Part shown: piece by piece, positions 15,667 through 24,997 of the stretch
Numbering within the stretch: the first letter of the stretch is position 1
Layout of the letters: every line of letters starts with the position of its first letter
Source: an uncultured Celeribacter sp.
GTDB lineage: Bacteria > Pseudomonadota > Alphaproteobacteria > Rhodobacterales > Rhodobacteraceae
Direction of reading: 5' to 3'
NCBI RefSeq assembly: GCF_963675965.1
Contig: NZ_OY780935.1
Location: 310,001-374,000 of the forward strand
Length of the DNA stretch: 64,000 nucleotides
The notes under the pieces: model-generated
Seen by the model: the letters and a program-made list of their open reading frames with translations, nothing else
Databases searched by the model: none
Told to the model about the DNA's origin: nothing
Program-made: the position numbers and the translations under genes

Positions 15667-17133
15667 TCACCCAGCCAGATAGGCATCAATGGCCGCAACA
15701 ACCCCCTCTGACCAGATCAGGCGCAGGTATGTTGCGAAGTCCTGCGCGAACTTTTTCTCTTCACCCAGATCGCCATAAAACTGCCTCATAGAAAGCCATG
15801 CAGCCGGATCGTCTTTGGCCTCTGTTGCTGTCGTTTTCAGACGATCCCATAGCGGATCATTCGGGGCGATCTCGCTGCCATCTTCGCGGCTTCCTTCGCA
15901 CATACGGGCCCAGATGGCTTCCACGAGCGCGAGTCCCTTGACCGACATGCCTTTGGCAAGCCCGTCGCGAATGGAGGGTATGACAAAACCCGGATGGCGC
16001 GAAGAACCGTCAAAGGCCACCCGTCGCGTCGTGTCGACGATCTCGGGATTGGAAAACCGGCGCTCGATCAGATTGACATAGGCTTCCGGCGTCATGCCCG
16101 GAACCGCGGCGACGTGCGGCACGATTTCTTCCATTTCCACCTTGCGAAACAACGCGGCGATTTTGTCATGCGCCATGCATTCGGAAATATGCGCCACTGA
16201 CAGGAGTTCTCCCGGATCGGAAATCACCTGATGTCCGCCGTTGAGAATGCGGATTTTCATTGTCTCGTAGGCATGCACGTCGTCAGAGAACGTCGCCCCT
16301 GCAAGATCCCAGTCCGGGCGTCCTGCGCAGAAGTTGTCTTCGATAACCCATTGGCGAAAGTTCTCATGCGTCACTGGCACGAGATCATCAATCCCGGCCT
16401 GTGCCGCCATTTCAAGCTCTTTGTCGCCGGTCGCCGGCACGATGCAATCGACCATCGAATTCGGAAACGTACAGGTCGCGTCGATCCAATCCGCCAACTT
16501 CGGATCAGACAGCCGCGCCAGAGAGACCACGGTCTGGCGCAGAATATCGCCGTTGCCCTGTAGATTGTCGCAGGACTGGCCGGTGAACGGACCAACGCCG
16601 CGCTCCCGACGCAGCTTGAGAGCCGCGACCATGGCCCCGAACGCCGTGCGCGGCTGCATCGGGTTTTCAACGTCATGCTGGATGTCCGGATGCGTGACAT
16701 CGAAGCCTTTGGTCGCCGGATCAATAAAATAGCCGCCTTCCGTGACCGTCAGCGCGACGATCCGAATGTCGGACTGGGCCAAACGCGCAATCAAAGCGCC
16801 ATTGCCCTCTTCGATCGGAATATAGTCAATCATGGCCCCCACGACTTCGACACGCGATCCGCCGGGATCCAGTTCGATCAGCGTCGTCAGACAATCCTGT
16901 GAGAGCAGCTTGTCACGCATCGCCTGATCATAAGGCCGCACGCCCGCGCCCAGAATGGCCCAATCCAACGCGCGGCCTTGTTGCATCAAACGGTGCAGAT
17001 ACCAGCTCTGGTGGGCACGATGAAAATTCCCGAGCCCGATATGCACGATCCCCGGGGTCAGTGCGCTGCGGTCATAGCGGGGACGTTCGACCCCCTCCGG
17101 CAGTTGCGTCAAAGTCGCGTTGCAGAGTTTCAT
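15667..17133 (-). CDS. mtlK: Mannitol 2-dehydrogenase
   Basis: 488-residue long-chain polyol dehydrogenase. The N-terminal NAD-binding block GIVHIGLGNFHRAHQ and the catalytic motif KIRILNGGH (Lys, Asn, His in KxxxxNxxH) are intact. It oxidises mannitol to fructose (also arabitol or sorbitol in some members) in the cytoplasm. It is the last gene of the polyol operon, 27 nt after smoS with AAGGAAATC before the ATG. This order matches the Rhodobacter sphaeroides smo/mtlK operon. Confidence 0.93.
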   Translation of the reverse strand: MKLCNATLTQLPEGVERPRYDRSALTPGIVHIGLGNFHRAHQSWYLHRLMQQGRALDWAILGAGVRPYDQAMRDKLLSQDCLTTLIELDPGGSRVEVVGAMIDYIPIEEGNGALIARLAQSDIRIVALTVTEGGYFIDPATKGFDVTHPDIQHDVENPMQPRTAFGAMVAALKLRRERGVGPFTGQSCDNLQGNGDILRQTVVSLARLSDPKLADWIDATCTFPNSMVDCIVPATGDKELEMAAQAGIDDLVPVTHENFRQWVIEDNFCAGRPDWDLAGATFSDDVHAYETMKIRILNGGHQVISDPGELLSVAHISECMAHDKIAALFRKVEMEEIVPHVAAVPGMTPEAYVNLIERRFSNPEIVDTTRRVAFDGSSRHPGFVIPSIRDGLAKGMSVKGLALVEAIWARMCEGSREDGSEIAPNDPLWDRLKTTATEAKDDPAAWLSMRQFYGDLGEEKKFAQDFATYLRLIWSEGVVAAIDAYLAG

Positions 17134-17160
17134 CTTGTGATTTCCTTGAGTTGACGAGCC

Positions 17161-17934
17161 TCAGCTCATCCAGTTTCCGCCATCGACGTTATAGGTTTGC
17201 GCGACGATATAATTGGCGTCCTCGGAAGCCAGGAAGACCGCCATGCCGGTCAGATCCTGCGCCCTGCCCATCCGCCCGAATGGCACGGCCTCTCCGACCT
17301 CTTTCTTCTTTTGGCCGAGCGGTTTGTTCTCGTGTTTCGCAAAGAACGCATCGACACCGTCCCAGTGCTCACCATCCACAACGCCTGGCGCGATCGCATT
17401 GACGTTGATGCCGTGTTGGATCAGGTCCAGCCCCGCGGACTGGGTCAGCGAAATCACCGCAGCTTTGGACGCGCAGTAGACCGCGACAAGGGCTTCTCCG
17501 CGGCGCCCGGCCTGCGAGGCCATATTGATGATCCGGCCACCCTGCCCCCGCGCGATCATGTGATCGGCCACGGCCTGCATGGTGAACAGCGTGCCTTTGA
17601 CGTTGATATCAAAAACACGCTGATAGTCCTCTGGGGTGATCTCGACAATCGGCGCTGCGGTGAAGATTGCGGCATTGTTGATCAGAATGTCGATCTGCCC
17701 CAGTTCTGCGACGGTCTTCGCGACCGCACCGCGAATGCTGTCGAGTGAGGTGACATCCATCTCGACCGCGATCGCGGCCTCACCCATCTCCTGCACCGCC
17801 GCCTCGGCGCGCCCAAGATCAATATCCGCGATGGCGACACGGGCGCCTTCCGCAACATAGCGTTCCGCAAAGGCCCGCCCGATCCCTCTGGCCGCACCCG
17901 TGATAAGCGCGGTTTTTCCGATCAGCCGTGTCAT
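17161..17934 (-). CDS. smoS: Sorbitol dehydrogenase (SDR family)
   Basis: 257-residue short-chain dehydrogenase: TGAARGIG near residues 13-20, NNAA near 88, and a catalytic Ser-Tyr-Lys set in NMASQAGRRG and YCASKAAV. The C-terminal segment with GEHWDGVDAFFA is characteristic of the Rhodobacter-type sorbitol (L-iditol) 2-dehydrogenase SmoS/PolS, which converts sorbitol to fructose and galactitol to tagatose. Its ATG overlaps the stop of smoK (ATGA). Confidence 0.92.
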   Translation of the reverse strand: MTRLIGKTALITGAARGIGRAFAERYVAEGARVAIADIDLGRAEAAVQEMGEAAIAVEMDVTSLDSIRGAVAKTVAELGQIDILINNAAIFTAAPIVEITPEDYQRVFDINVKGTLFTMQAVADHMIARGQGGRIINMASQAGRRGEALVAVYCASKAAVISLTQSAGLDLIQHGINVNAIAPGVVDGEHWDGVDAFFAKHENKPLGQKKKEVGEAVPFGRMGRAQDLTGMAVFLASEDANYIVAQTYNVDGGNWMS

Positions 17935-18935
17935 TCGAGCCGCAACCCCTCTGCATCGAATTTGTGGATCAGATCCGCCCGCGGCGTGAGATAAATCCTG
18001 TCACCGCTTTTGAAACTCATTTCCCCATCGACACGGACGGTCAGAGCATCGGAGAGACCCGAGCCGTGAACGTGGAAAAAAGTATCGGAACCAAGATGTT
18101 CCGAGACCCCTACGACGCCTTCCCACAGCCCGCTTTCAGAGGAGACTTCGATATGTTCTGGCCGGATGCCGATGGTATGGGCGCCATGTTTCGCCGCTTC
18201 CTCCCCATCGATCAGGTTCATTTTCGGAGACCCGATGAATCCCGCGACGAACACGTTGCGCGGTGTGTTGTACAGTTCCAGCGGAGAGCCGACCTGTTCG
18301 ATGTTGCCTTTGCGAAGCACGACGATCTTGTCGGCCATGGTCATGGCTTCGACCTGATCGTGGGTCACGTAGATCATGGTTGTTTTCAACCGCTCATGCA
18401 GTTCGGAAATCTCAAGCCGCATACCGACCCGGAGGGCGGCGTCAAGGTTGGATAGCGGCTCGTCAAAAAGGAACGCCGCGGGTTCGCGCACGATGGCCCG
18501 GCCAATGGCCACACGCTGACGCTGCCCGCCCGAAAGCTGCCCCGGACGGCGATCAAGGTAATCGCCAAGGTTGAGCACTTCGGCGGCACCGTTGACGCGC
18601 CGGTCGATTTCCGCCTGATCCATTTTCGCCATTTTGAGCGGGAAAGAGATATTTTTGCGCACCGACATATGCGGATAAAGTGCGTAGCTCTGGAACACCA
18701 TCGCCAAACCGCGCTTGGCGGGTGGTACATGGGTAGCGTCTTCGCGGTCGATACGGATCTGGCCCGAGGAGACATCTTCCAGCCCAGCGATCAATCGAAG
18801 CAGCGTGGACTTGCCGCAGCCTGAGGGCCCCACGAAGACCGTGAACTCCCCATCGTCGATGGTAAGATCAAGTGGCGGAATGACCTCCACCTCACCAAAG
18901 CGTTTCGTGACTTTATCAAGAGTGATACGTCCCAT
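17931..18935 (-). CDS. smoK: Polyol ABC transporter ATP-binding protein
   Basis: 334-residue CUT1-type ATPase of the MalK/UgpC kind. Walker A GPSGCGKST is near 37-45, the Q-loop VFQSYALYPHM, signature LSGGQRQRVAIGRA and Walker B FLFDEPLSNLD follow, then a C-terminal regulatory OB region (IGIRPEHIEV). It energises uptake of sorbitol/mannitol through SmoF-SmoG. AAGGAAAAG precedes the ATG. It overlaps smoS by 4 nt. Confidence 0.93.
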   Translation of the reverse strand: MGRITLDKVTKRFGEVEVIPPLDLTIDDGEFTVFVGPSGCGKSTLLRLIAGLEDVSSGQIRIDREDATHVPPAKRGLAMVFQSYALYPHMSVRKNISFPLKMAKMDQAEIDRRVNGAAEVLNLGDYLDRRPGQLSGGQRQRVAIGRAIVREPAAFLFDEPLSNLDAALRVGMRLEISELHERLKTTMIYVTHDQVEAMTMADKIVVLRKGNIEQVGSPLELYNTPRNVFVAGFIGSPKMNLIDGEEAAKHGAHTIGIRPEHIEVSSESGLWEGVVGVSEHLGSDTFFHVHGSGLSDALTVRVDGEMSFKSGDRIYLTPRADLIHKFDAEGLRLE

Positions 18936-18945
18936 GGTCTTTTCC

Positions 18946-19776
18946 TTATTTAACTGCGCCGAAGGTCAGGCCGCGAACGAGTTGTTTCTGGCTGAACCAT
19001 CCGAGGATGAGGATCGGAGCGATGGCCATGGTGGAGGCAGCGCTCAGTTTCGCGTAGAACAGGCCCTCGGGGCTTGAGTAACTGGCTATGAATGCGGTCA
19101 GAGGAGCGGCTTTGGCGGCCGTCAGATTGAGCGTCCAGAACGCCTCATTCCATGCAAGAATGATGTTGAGAAGAATGGTCGACGCGATCCCGGGAATGGC
19201 CATGGGCGTGAGCACATGGATGATCTCCTCTTTCAGAGTGGCGCCGTCCATACGGGCCGCTTCCAAAATTTCGCCCGGGATTTCCTTGAAATAGGTGTAA
19301 AGCATCCAAATGATGATCGGCAGGTTGATCAACATGATCACCACCACAAGCCCGATGCGCGTATCAAGGATGCCGAGTTTGATGAAGATCAGGTAGATCG
19401 GGTAAAGCACCCCAACCGCCGGAAGCATCTTTGTGGAGAGCATCCACATCAGGATGTCTTTCGTCCGCTTGGAGGGGACAAATGCCATGGACCAGGCGGC
19501 CGGGACCGCGATAATCACCCCCAGAAGCGTGGATCCGCCTGCGACAATGACCGAATTCCACAGGAAACGCATATAGTTGGAGCGCTCCTGCACCACCGCA
19601 TAGTTTTCCAGTGTCCAATCGAAGTTGAAGAAAATCGGCGGGCTCGCAATCGCCTGCGCTTCAGTTTTGAAGCTTGTGAGGATGGTCCAGAGGATCGGGA
19701 AGAAGATCAGAAGACCGACGCCCCAGGCCAGAACCGTGTTGATGACTTTGCGCTGTGTTGTCACAGATCGTGCCAT
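18946..19776 (-). CDS. smoG: Polyol ABC transporter permease
   Basis: 276-residue MalG-type inner-membrane permease with about six hydrophobic segments and the EAA loop EAARMDGATLKEEIIHVLTPMA, which contacts the ATPase. It starts with a short basic N-terminus before the first segment. It forms the membrane channel with SmoF. GGGAGAGAC precedes the ATG. The spacing to its neighbours in the operon is 10-12 nt. Confidence 0.92.
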   Translation of the reverse strand: MARSVTTQRKVINTVLAWGVGLLIFFPILWTILTSFKTEAQAIASPPIFFNFDWTLENYAVVQERSNYMRFLWNSVIVAGGSTLLGVIIAVPAAWSMAFVPSKRTKDILMWMLSTKMLPAVGVLYPIYLIFIKLGILDTRIGLVVVIMLINLPIIIWMLYTYFKEIPGEILEAARMDGATLKEEIIHVLTPMAIPGIASTILLNIILAWNEAFWTLNLTAAKAAPLTAFIASYSSPEGLFYAKLSAASTMAIAPILILGWFSQKQLVRGLTFGAVK

Positions 19777-19788
19777 GATGTCTCTCCC

Positions 19789-20655
19789 TTACGCGTCCAG
19801 GTTTTTGCCGACGATGCGCATCAGGAAGAGCGCGACGATATTGGCAAGGATGATGGCATAGACACCACCGGCGGAGCCCAGCCCCACGTTCTGGCTTTCG
19901 AGAACGCGCTGGAAGATCAGGTAGCTGAGCGTTTTGGTCCCGAAAGACCCTTGGGTCGTTACGAGAATTTCAGCGAAGATCGACAGAAGGAAGATCGTCT
20001 GGATCAGCACCACCACGGTCATCGCCCGCGACAGGTGCGGCAACACGACAAACCAGAACCGTTTCAGGACCGGCGCGCCGTCCATTTCGGCGGCTTCCAG
20101 TTGTTCCTGATCCAGCGACTGAATGGCCGTCAAAAGAATGAGCGTCGCAAAAGGCAGCCACTGCCAGCTCACGATGATGATGAGCGACGGCAAAGAGGCC
20201 TCCGTCAGCCAGGCGACAGGTTCGGCGCCGAAAAACTTCCAAAGATGGGCGAACAGGCCGTTCACGGGATCCATGAACATGTTCTTCCAAACAAGCGCCG
20301 AGACGGTGGGCATGACAAAGAACGGGGCGATGACAAGAATACGCACAACGCCCTGCCCCCAAAGCGGCTGATCAAGAAGGATCGCCAGCAGGACGCCCAG
20401 AGCCACCGTGATCACAAGCACACCTACAACGATGATGATGGTGGTCTGAACGGCAGGCCAGAAGGCGCTTGAGGATACGAAACGGGCATAGTTTTCAAAG
20501 CCCACCCATCCGAGATCCCCCCCGCGCAAGGGCAGATATTTCTTGAACGAGAAAAAGAGTGTCATCGTGAGTGGGACGAGCATCCAGCCCAAAAGTAGGA
20601 TCACGGCTGGAGCCATCATCAACCGGGCGGCGGATCGGGAATGTTGGGTGGCCAT
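19789..20655 (-). CDS. smoF: Polyol ABC transporter permease
   Basis: 288-residue MalF-type permease: six hydrophobic segments, the first at about 13-35, and an EAA loop EAAEMDGAPVLKRFWFVVLPHL. It pairs with SmoG to form the translocation path. GGAGACCCCA precedes the ATG. It lies 94 nt downstream of the binding-protein gene, and that gap could hold a stabilising hairpin that raises binding-protein levels. Confidence 0.92.
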   Translation of the reverse strand: MATQHSRSAARLMMAPAVILLLGWMLVPLTMTLFFSFKKYLPLRGGDLGWVGFENYARFVSSSAFWPAVQTTIIIVVGVLVITVALGVLLAILLDQPLWGQGVVRILVIAPFFVMPTVSALVWKNMFMDPVNGLFAHLWKFFGAEPVAWLTEASLPSLIIIVSWQWLPFATLILLTAIQSLDQEQLEAAEMDGAPVLKRFWFVVLPHLSRAMTVVVLIQTIFLLSIFAEILVTTQGSFGTKTLSYLIFQRVLESQNVGLGSAGGVYAIILANIVALFLMRIVGKNLDA

Positions 20656-20749
20656 TGGGGTCTCCTCTGCAAACGGGTAAAAGTCCGCTTGCCCTGAATG
20701 AGGGAGGAGGGCGTAAAAACTCCACGCCCTCCATGGGGAGGTTCAGCGA

Positions 20750-22051
20750 TCAGTAGCCTGCGGCTTCCATCGCGTCGGTGGTCAGTGCCTGCGCCTTCTC
20801 AAGCGCTTCTTCGGCGGACTGTTGACCTGCGAGGGCCGCAGAGAATTCCTGACCGACTTCCGTGGCAAAACCCGCAAATTCCGGGATTGCGACAAACTGG
20901 ACGCCAACGTATGGCACCGGATCAACGGTCGGGTGCAGCGGATCGGCGCTCTCGATTGAGCCGAGCGTCATCGCCGCAAAGGGCACGTCCTGATATTCAG
21001 GGGTTTCATAGAGCGACGTGCGCGCACCCGGCGGGACGTTGGCCCAACCTTCCTTGGAGGCAACCAGCTCGATATAGTCTTTCGAGGTTGCCCATTCGAT
21101 GAACTCCTTAGCTGCATCGACATTGTCGGTGCCTGCCGGAATGCCCAAAGCCCAGGCCCACAGCCAGTTGCCACGCGGCCCCTTGCCGGTGTCGGGTGCC
21201 AATGCAAAGCCGACCTTATCAGCGACCGTAGAATCCTCGGGGTTGGTCACGAATGAGGCCGCCACAGTGGCGTCAATCCACATGCCGCATTTGCCCTGCT
21301 GGAACAGAGACAGGTTTTCGTTAAACCCGTTGCCCGAGGCGCCCGGAGGGCCCGCTTTGTCCATCAGGTCGAGATAGAAGGTCAGTGTCTCTTTCCATTC
21401 CGGGCTGTCGAACTGCGCCTTCCAGTCTTCGTCGAACCAGCGCGCACCAAAAGAGTTGGCCGTCGCGGTCAGGAACGCCATGTTCTCGCCCCAGCCCGCT
21501 TTGCCGCGCAGACAGATGCCGTAGATTTCATTGTCCTTGTCGGTCATCGCGATGGCGGCATCACGTACGAAATCCCAGCTCGGCGCCTCCGGCATCTCAA
21601 GACCCGCTTTTTCCATCAGGTCAGTGCGATACATGATCATTGAGCTCTCACCGTAGAACGGCGCAGCGTAGAGCGTGCCATCAACGGACAGGCCGTTGCG
21701 CATCGCAGGCAAGATGTCATCGACATCATATTCTTCAGACAGATCATCAAGCGGCACAAGCCAGCCGTTCTTGCCCCAGATCGGGGTTTCGTACATGCCG
21801 ATGGTCATGATGTCGAACTGACCGCCCTTGGTGGTGATGTCCGTGGTCACACGGCTGCGGAGCACGTTTTCCTCAAGCGTCACCCATTCGACTTCATGAC
21901 CGGTTTTTGCGGTGAAATCATCGGTCAGGCCCTGCATGCGGATCATGTCGCCGTTGTTCACTGTCGCGATGGTGATGGTATCCGCTTGAGCAGCAGCTCC
22001 TGTCACGAGCGCAAGCGCGGTGGCCGCACGAAATGCGTTCTTAATAGACAT
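20750..22051 (-). CDS. smoE: Polyol ABC transporter periplasmic binding protein
   Basis: 433 residues with a signal peptide (MSIKNAFRAATALALVTGAAAQA) and a family 1 solute-binding fold (ITIATVNNGDMIRMQGLTDDF, then YAAPFYGESSMIMYRTDLMEKAG). It captures sorbitol/mannitol in the periplasm for SmoF-SmoG-SmoK. GGAGGAGAAGG precedes the ATG. It is the first structural gene of the operon. An operator-like palindrome sits 75-92 bp upstream of the ATG. Confidence 0.92.
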   Translation of the reverse strand: MSIKNAFRAATALALVTGAAAQADTITIATVNNGDMIRMQGLTDDFTAKTGHEVEWVTLEENVLRSRVTTDITTKGGQFDIMTIGMYETPIWGKNGWLVPLDDLSEEYDVDDILPAMRNGLSVDGTLYAAPFYGESSMIMYRTDLMEKAGLEMPEAPSWDFVRDAAIAMTDKDNEIYGICLRGKAGWGENMAFLTATANSFGARWFDEDWKAQFDSPEWKETLTFYLDLMDKAGPPGASGNGFNENLSLFQQGKCGMWIDATVAASFVTNPEDSTVADKVGFALAPDTGKGPRGNWLWAWALGIPAGTDNVDAAKEFIEWATSKDYIELVASKEGWANVPPGARTSLYETPEYQDVPFAAMTLGSIESADPLHPTVDPVPYVGVQFVAIPEFAGFATEVGQEFSAALAGQQSAEEALEKAQALTTDAMEAAGY

Positions 22052-22125
22052 CCTTCTCCTCCCTGGTTTTTGGATGCGATATATCCAAAAGCTTAGGCAT
22101 GAGATACATCTGGCGTCAAGATTTT

Positions 22126-22143
22126 ACTTTACGCGCGTTAAGT
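22126..22143. promoter_or_regulatory. LacI-type operator candidate upstream of smoE
   Basis: ACTTTACGC and GCGTTAAGT form a symmetric 18-bp site with a single mismatch and a central CG step, as LacI-family operators have. It shares the pattern TT-N2-CGCGCG-N2-AA with the perfect palindrome at 23277-23298 in front of the lacI-type gene. Confidence 0.65.
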
Positions 22144-22193
22144 TTTAAAAAAGTCTAGAATTTCACCAAACATTTCAACGGGCTTGTTTGCGC

Positions 22194-23225
22194 TCACGCA
22201 GACCCGCGCATCACAAGCCGACCGTCGAAATATATCTCTTCGCGATCAACCGCCTCATTTCCCGATTCGATGAGTCCCACGAGACGCGCCACAGAGGTTT
22301 CGGCAATGGCCGTGTAATCCTGAGACACCGTGGTCAATGTGGGGCTTGTGTAGCGTGAAAACGGATGGTCATCGTGCCCGGCAATGCGAAACGCGCAGCC
22401 CGCGCCGATGCCCACGCGCAACCCGGATTCATAGGCTGCCGACAGCACGCCGATTGCAAGACGGTCATTCGAACACAGGATCGTATTGCTCGGAAGCTTG
22501 GGACCCGCGAACAACTTCATTGCCGCCCGAAAGCCAACCCCTTCGAAATCCCATCCCTCACCCTCGGCCTGCAACACATGCGGCTTGTGTCCGAGCCGAT
22601 CCATGGTCTCGAGATAGGATTTGCGCCGCTTGTGCGCGTTTGGGTTGGCGGGCGTCCGCATCTCGAAAAAGCAGGGCGGCTCTCCGGTTCGGCACAGGTA
22701 TTCAACAATTTGCGCCATCGCCGTATAGTTGTTGGAGCCAACGAAGGCCGCACCGACCCCATCGACATTGCTGTCGAACAAGACCGTGGGAACATCCGCG
22801 CAGAATGCTTTCAGCTTCTCCACATCCGACAGTCTTCCGAGCGGCGCCATCAGCACACCGGATGGCTTGAGCACGCGCAGGTTTTCGAGATTGTCGATTT
22901 CCTGTTCAGCATCCCCGCGGGACCCCAAAAGAACGGGCCTGTACCCGGCGTCTGCCACCAAATCCCCGATCGTACGCGCCATTTCCGCAAAGAAAGGGTC
23001 CGACAAATAGGGAACGATGATCCCAATGTTCTTGGTGAGCTTCCGGTTCTGGTTCACCGCGAAGAAATTTGGCGTGTAATTGTATTTCTTGAGCGCGCTC
23101 TCAATCCTTTTGCGCGTTGAGGCACGCACGCTTTCAGGATCGTTGAAATATTTCGATATCGTGGGTCGAGAGATGCCACTGACAGCGGCGAAATCGTCCA
23201 TATTCTTGATTTTCTTATCGACCAT
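22194..23225 (-). CDS. LacI family regulator of the polyol operon
   Basis: 343 residues: a LacI helix-turn-helix at about 8-35 (AAVSGISRPTISKYFNDPESV) and hinge, then a periplasmic-binding-protein-like effector domain starting at NIGIIVPYLSDPFFAEMA. It probably represses smoE-mtlK and itself and is released by a polyol. It ends about 140 nt before smoE on the same strand. The ribosome binding site (GGGAGAGGTG) precedes the ATG. Two sites with the same CGCGCG core frame the gene, one before it and one before smoE. Confidence 0.9.
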   Translation of the reverse strand: MVDKKIKNMDDFAAVSGISRPTISKYFNDPESVRASTRKRIESALKKYNYTPNFFAVNQNRKLTKNIGIIVPYLSDPFFAEMARTIGDLVADAGYRPVLLGSRGDAEQEIDNLENLRVLKPSGVLMAPLGRLSDVEKLKAFCADVPTVLFDSNVDGVGAAFVGSNNYTAMAQIVEYLCRTGEPPCFFEMRTPANPNAHKRRKSYLETMDRLGHKPHVLQAEGEGWDFEGVGFRAAMKLFAGPKLPSNTILCSNDRLAIGVLSAAYESGLRVGIGAGCAFRIAGHDDHPFSRYTSPTLTTVSQDYTAIAETSVARLVGLIESGNEAVDREEIYFDGRLVMRGSA

Positions 23226-23600
23226 TCACCTCTCCCGCGAGTCACTCTTTTACTTTTGCCGCTCCACTATGGCGAAAAAATTGTCGCGCGACAATTTTGT
23301 TAACGTCTAGGGAAACCGATGTGGCGCCTGATCCAGCCCTCATGTCCTGTCTAAAGACCGATCTTCGCTCTCTGAGATCCGCGACTGTCCGAAATCCCGC
23401 TCTGACGTTCAGAAACTTGCCGCCGGCGGATGCATATCCGCTGGCAAATCTTGACCCTTCTGAAATTTGATCATATTTCTCGAATGACCGCTCAGAATGC
23501 GATCGCGCGCAGCCTCCCCCCTGACGCCCGATACAGCAGCACGACAGAGAAATCCCGACGCTCCTGAGCACAACAGACCCTTCGACCTAGGAATGGCGCC
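23226..23600. promoter_or_regulatory. Divergent region between lacI-type regulator and aminotransferase gene
   Basis: 375 nt without a gene. The main feature is the 22-bp perfect palindrome at 23277-23298, close to the regulator. The remaining 300 bp before the aminotransferase gene show no clear hairpin or operator. The promoter of the amine pathway must lie here. Confidence 0.6.
23277..23298. promoter_or_regulatory. Perfect 22-bp palindrome, operator candidate
   Basis: AAAATTGTCGC is followed immediately by its exact reverse complement. The centre is CGCGCG and the flanks are A/T runs, the typical look of a LacI-family operator rather than a terminator. It lies 52 bp upstream of the lacI-type start codon, so autoregulation is the simplest reading. 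Confidence 0.7.
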
Positions 23601-24992
23601 ATGATCGACAATCACCTCCCCACCAGCGAGCTGCAGGCTCTCGACGCTGCACATCACATGCACCCTTTCACGGATGGCGATGAACTGGCCCGTAAAGGCG
23701 CGCGGATCATCACCTCCGCCAAGGGCGTCTGGCTGACCGACAGTGAGGGTCAGGAGATTCTCGATGCCATGGCGGGCCTATGGTGCGTGAATATCGGCTA
23801 TGGGCGCGAAGAGCTGGTTGAGGCTGCGGCCCGCCAAATGCGGCAACTACCTTTCTACAACACCTTCTTTCAGACCTCGCATGTGCCCGCGATCATGCTG
23901 GCCCAGAAGCTGGCAGAGCTGGCGCCCGGCGACCTGAACCATGTGTTTTTCAATGGCTCCGGTTCAGATTCCAACGACACGAACCTGCGCATGGCACGCC
24001 ATTACTGGGCGCTCAAAGGCCAGCCCGAGAAATTTAACGTCATTTCGCGCTGGAATGGTTATCACGGCTCCACCATGGGTTCGGGGTCTCTCGGCGGTAT
24101 GAAAGGCATTCACGCGCAAGGCGGCATGCCGATCCCAGGCATTCACCATATCGACCAGCCTGACTGGTGGTCCGAAGGTGGCGATATGTCGCCCCACGAT
24201 TTCGGTCTGGCCCGTGCCCAGCTGCTTGAAGAGAAGATCCTTGAGCTTGGCCCGGAAAATGTCGCCGCTTTCATTGCTGAGCCGGTTCAGGGCGCTGGCG
24301 GTGTGATTGTCGCCCCAGACAGCTATTGGCCGGAAATTCAGCGTATCGTCAAAAAATACGACATTCTGCTGATCGTAGATGAGGTCATCACCGGCTTTGG
24401 CCGCACCGGACAATGGTTCGGCAGCCAGACCCTTGGGCTGACGCCTGACATTATGACCTGCGCCAAAGGCATCACCTCGGGCTATATCCCGCTGGGCGCT
24501 TCTCTGGTCTCCGACAAAGTCGCCGAGGTGATCAACGCGGGCGATGAATTCGCCCATGGATACACCTATTCGGGTCATCCGGTTGCCTGCGCGGTCGCAC
24601 TGGAAAACATCCGCCTGCTCGAAGAAGACGGGATCGTCGCCCGCGCAGGCTCTGAGATCGCACCTTATCTGAAAGAGAAATGGGAATCTCTGGCCGATCA
24701 CCCTCTGGTGGGCGAAGCCAAAATCGTCGGGATGATGGGCTCCATCGCCCTCACCCCGAACAAGGCTCTGCGCGCAAAATTTGCCGCACCGACCGGCACC
24801 GTCGGCTTTATCTGCCGCGAGCGCTGTTTTGCCAACAATCTGGTGATGCGCCATGTTGGCGATCGCATGGTCATCTCCCCGCCTCTGGTCATCACCAAGG
24901 CTGAAATCGATTTGCTGATCGCGCGCGCGCGCCTGTCGCTTGATGAGACATTGGAACGGATCAATGCGGAGGGGCTGAATATTTCGGCCTGA
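23601..24992 (+). CDS. Class III aminotransferase, probably putrescine/diamine-pyruvate type
   Basis: 463 residues. Class III PLP enzyme with DAMAGLWCVNIGYG, FFNGSGSDSNDTNLRMA, the PLP-binding aspartate in IVDEVITGFGRTG, and the Schiff-base lysine in CAKGITSGYIPLGA. The closest recognisable types are SpuC-like putrescine-pyruvate and omega-amino acid-pyruvate aminotransferases. AGGA lies 8 nt before the ATG. It heads a set with an FAD amine oxidase and an aldehyde dehydrogenase, which fits catabolism of a primary amine such as putrescine to an aldehyde and then an acid. The exact substrate is not certain. Confidence 0.85.
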   Translation: MIDNHLPTSELQALDAAHHMHPFTDGDELARKGARIITSAKGVWLTDSEGQEILDAMAGLWCVNIGYGREELVEAAARQMRQLPFYNTFFQTSHVPAIMLAQKLAELAPGDLNHVFFNGSGSDSNDTNLRMARHYWALKGQPEKFNVISRWNGYHGSTMGSGSLGGMKGIHAQGGMPIPGIHHIDQPDWWSEGGDMSPHDFGLARAQLLEEKILELGPENVAAFIAEPVQGAGGVIVAPDSYWPEIQRIVKKYDILLIVDEVITGFGRTGQWFGSQTLGLTPDIMTCAKGITSGYIPLGASLVSDKVAEVINAGDEFAHGYTYSGHPVACAVALENIRLLEEDGIVARAGSEIAPYLKEKWESLADHPLVGEAKIVGMMGSIALTPNKALRAKFAAPTGTVGFICRERCFANNLVMRHVGDRMVISPPLVITKAEIDLLIARARLSLDETLERINAEGLNISA

Positions 24993-24997
24993 TCAGA

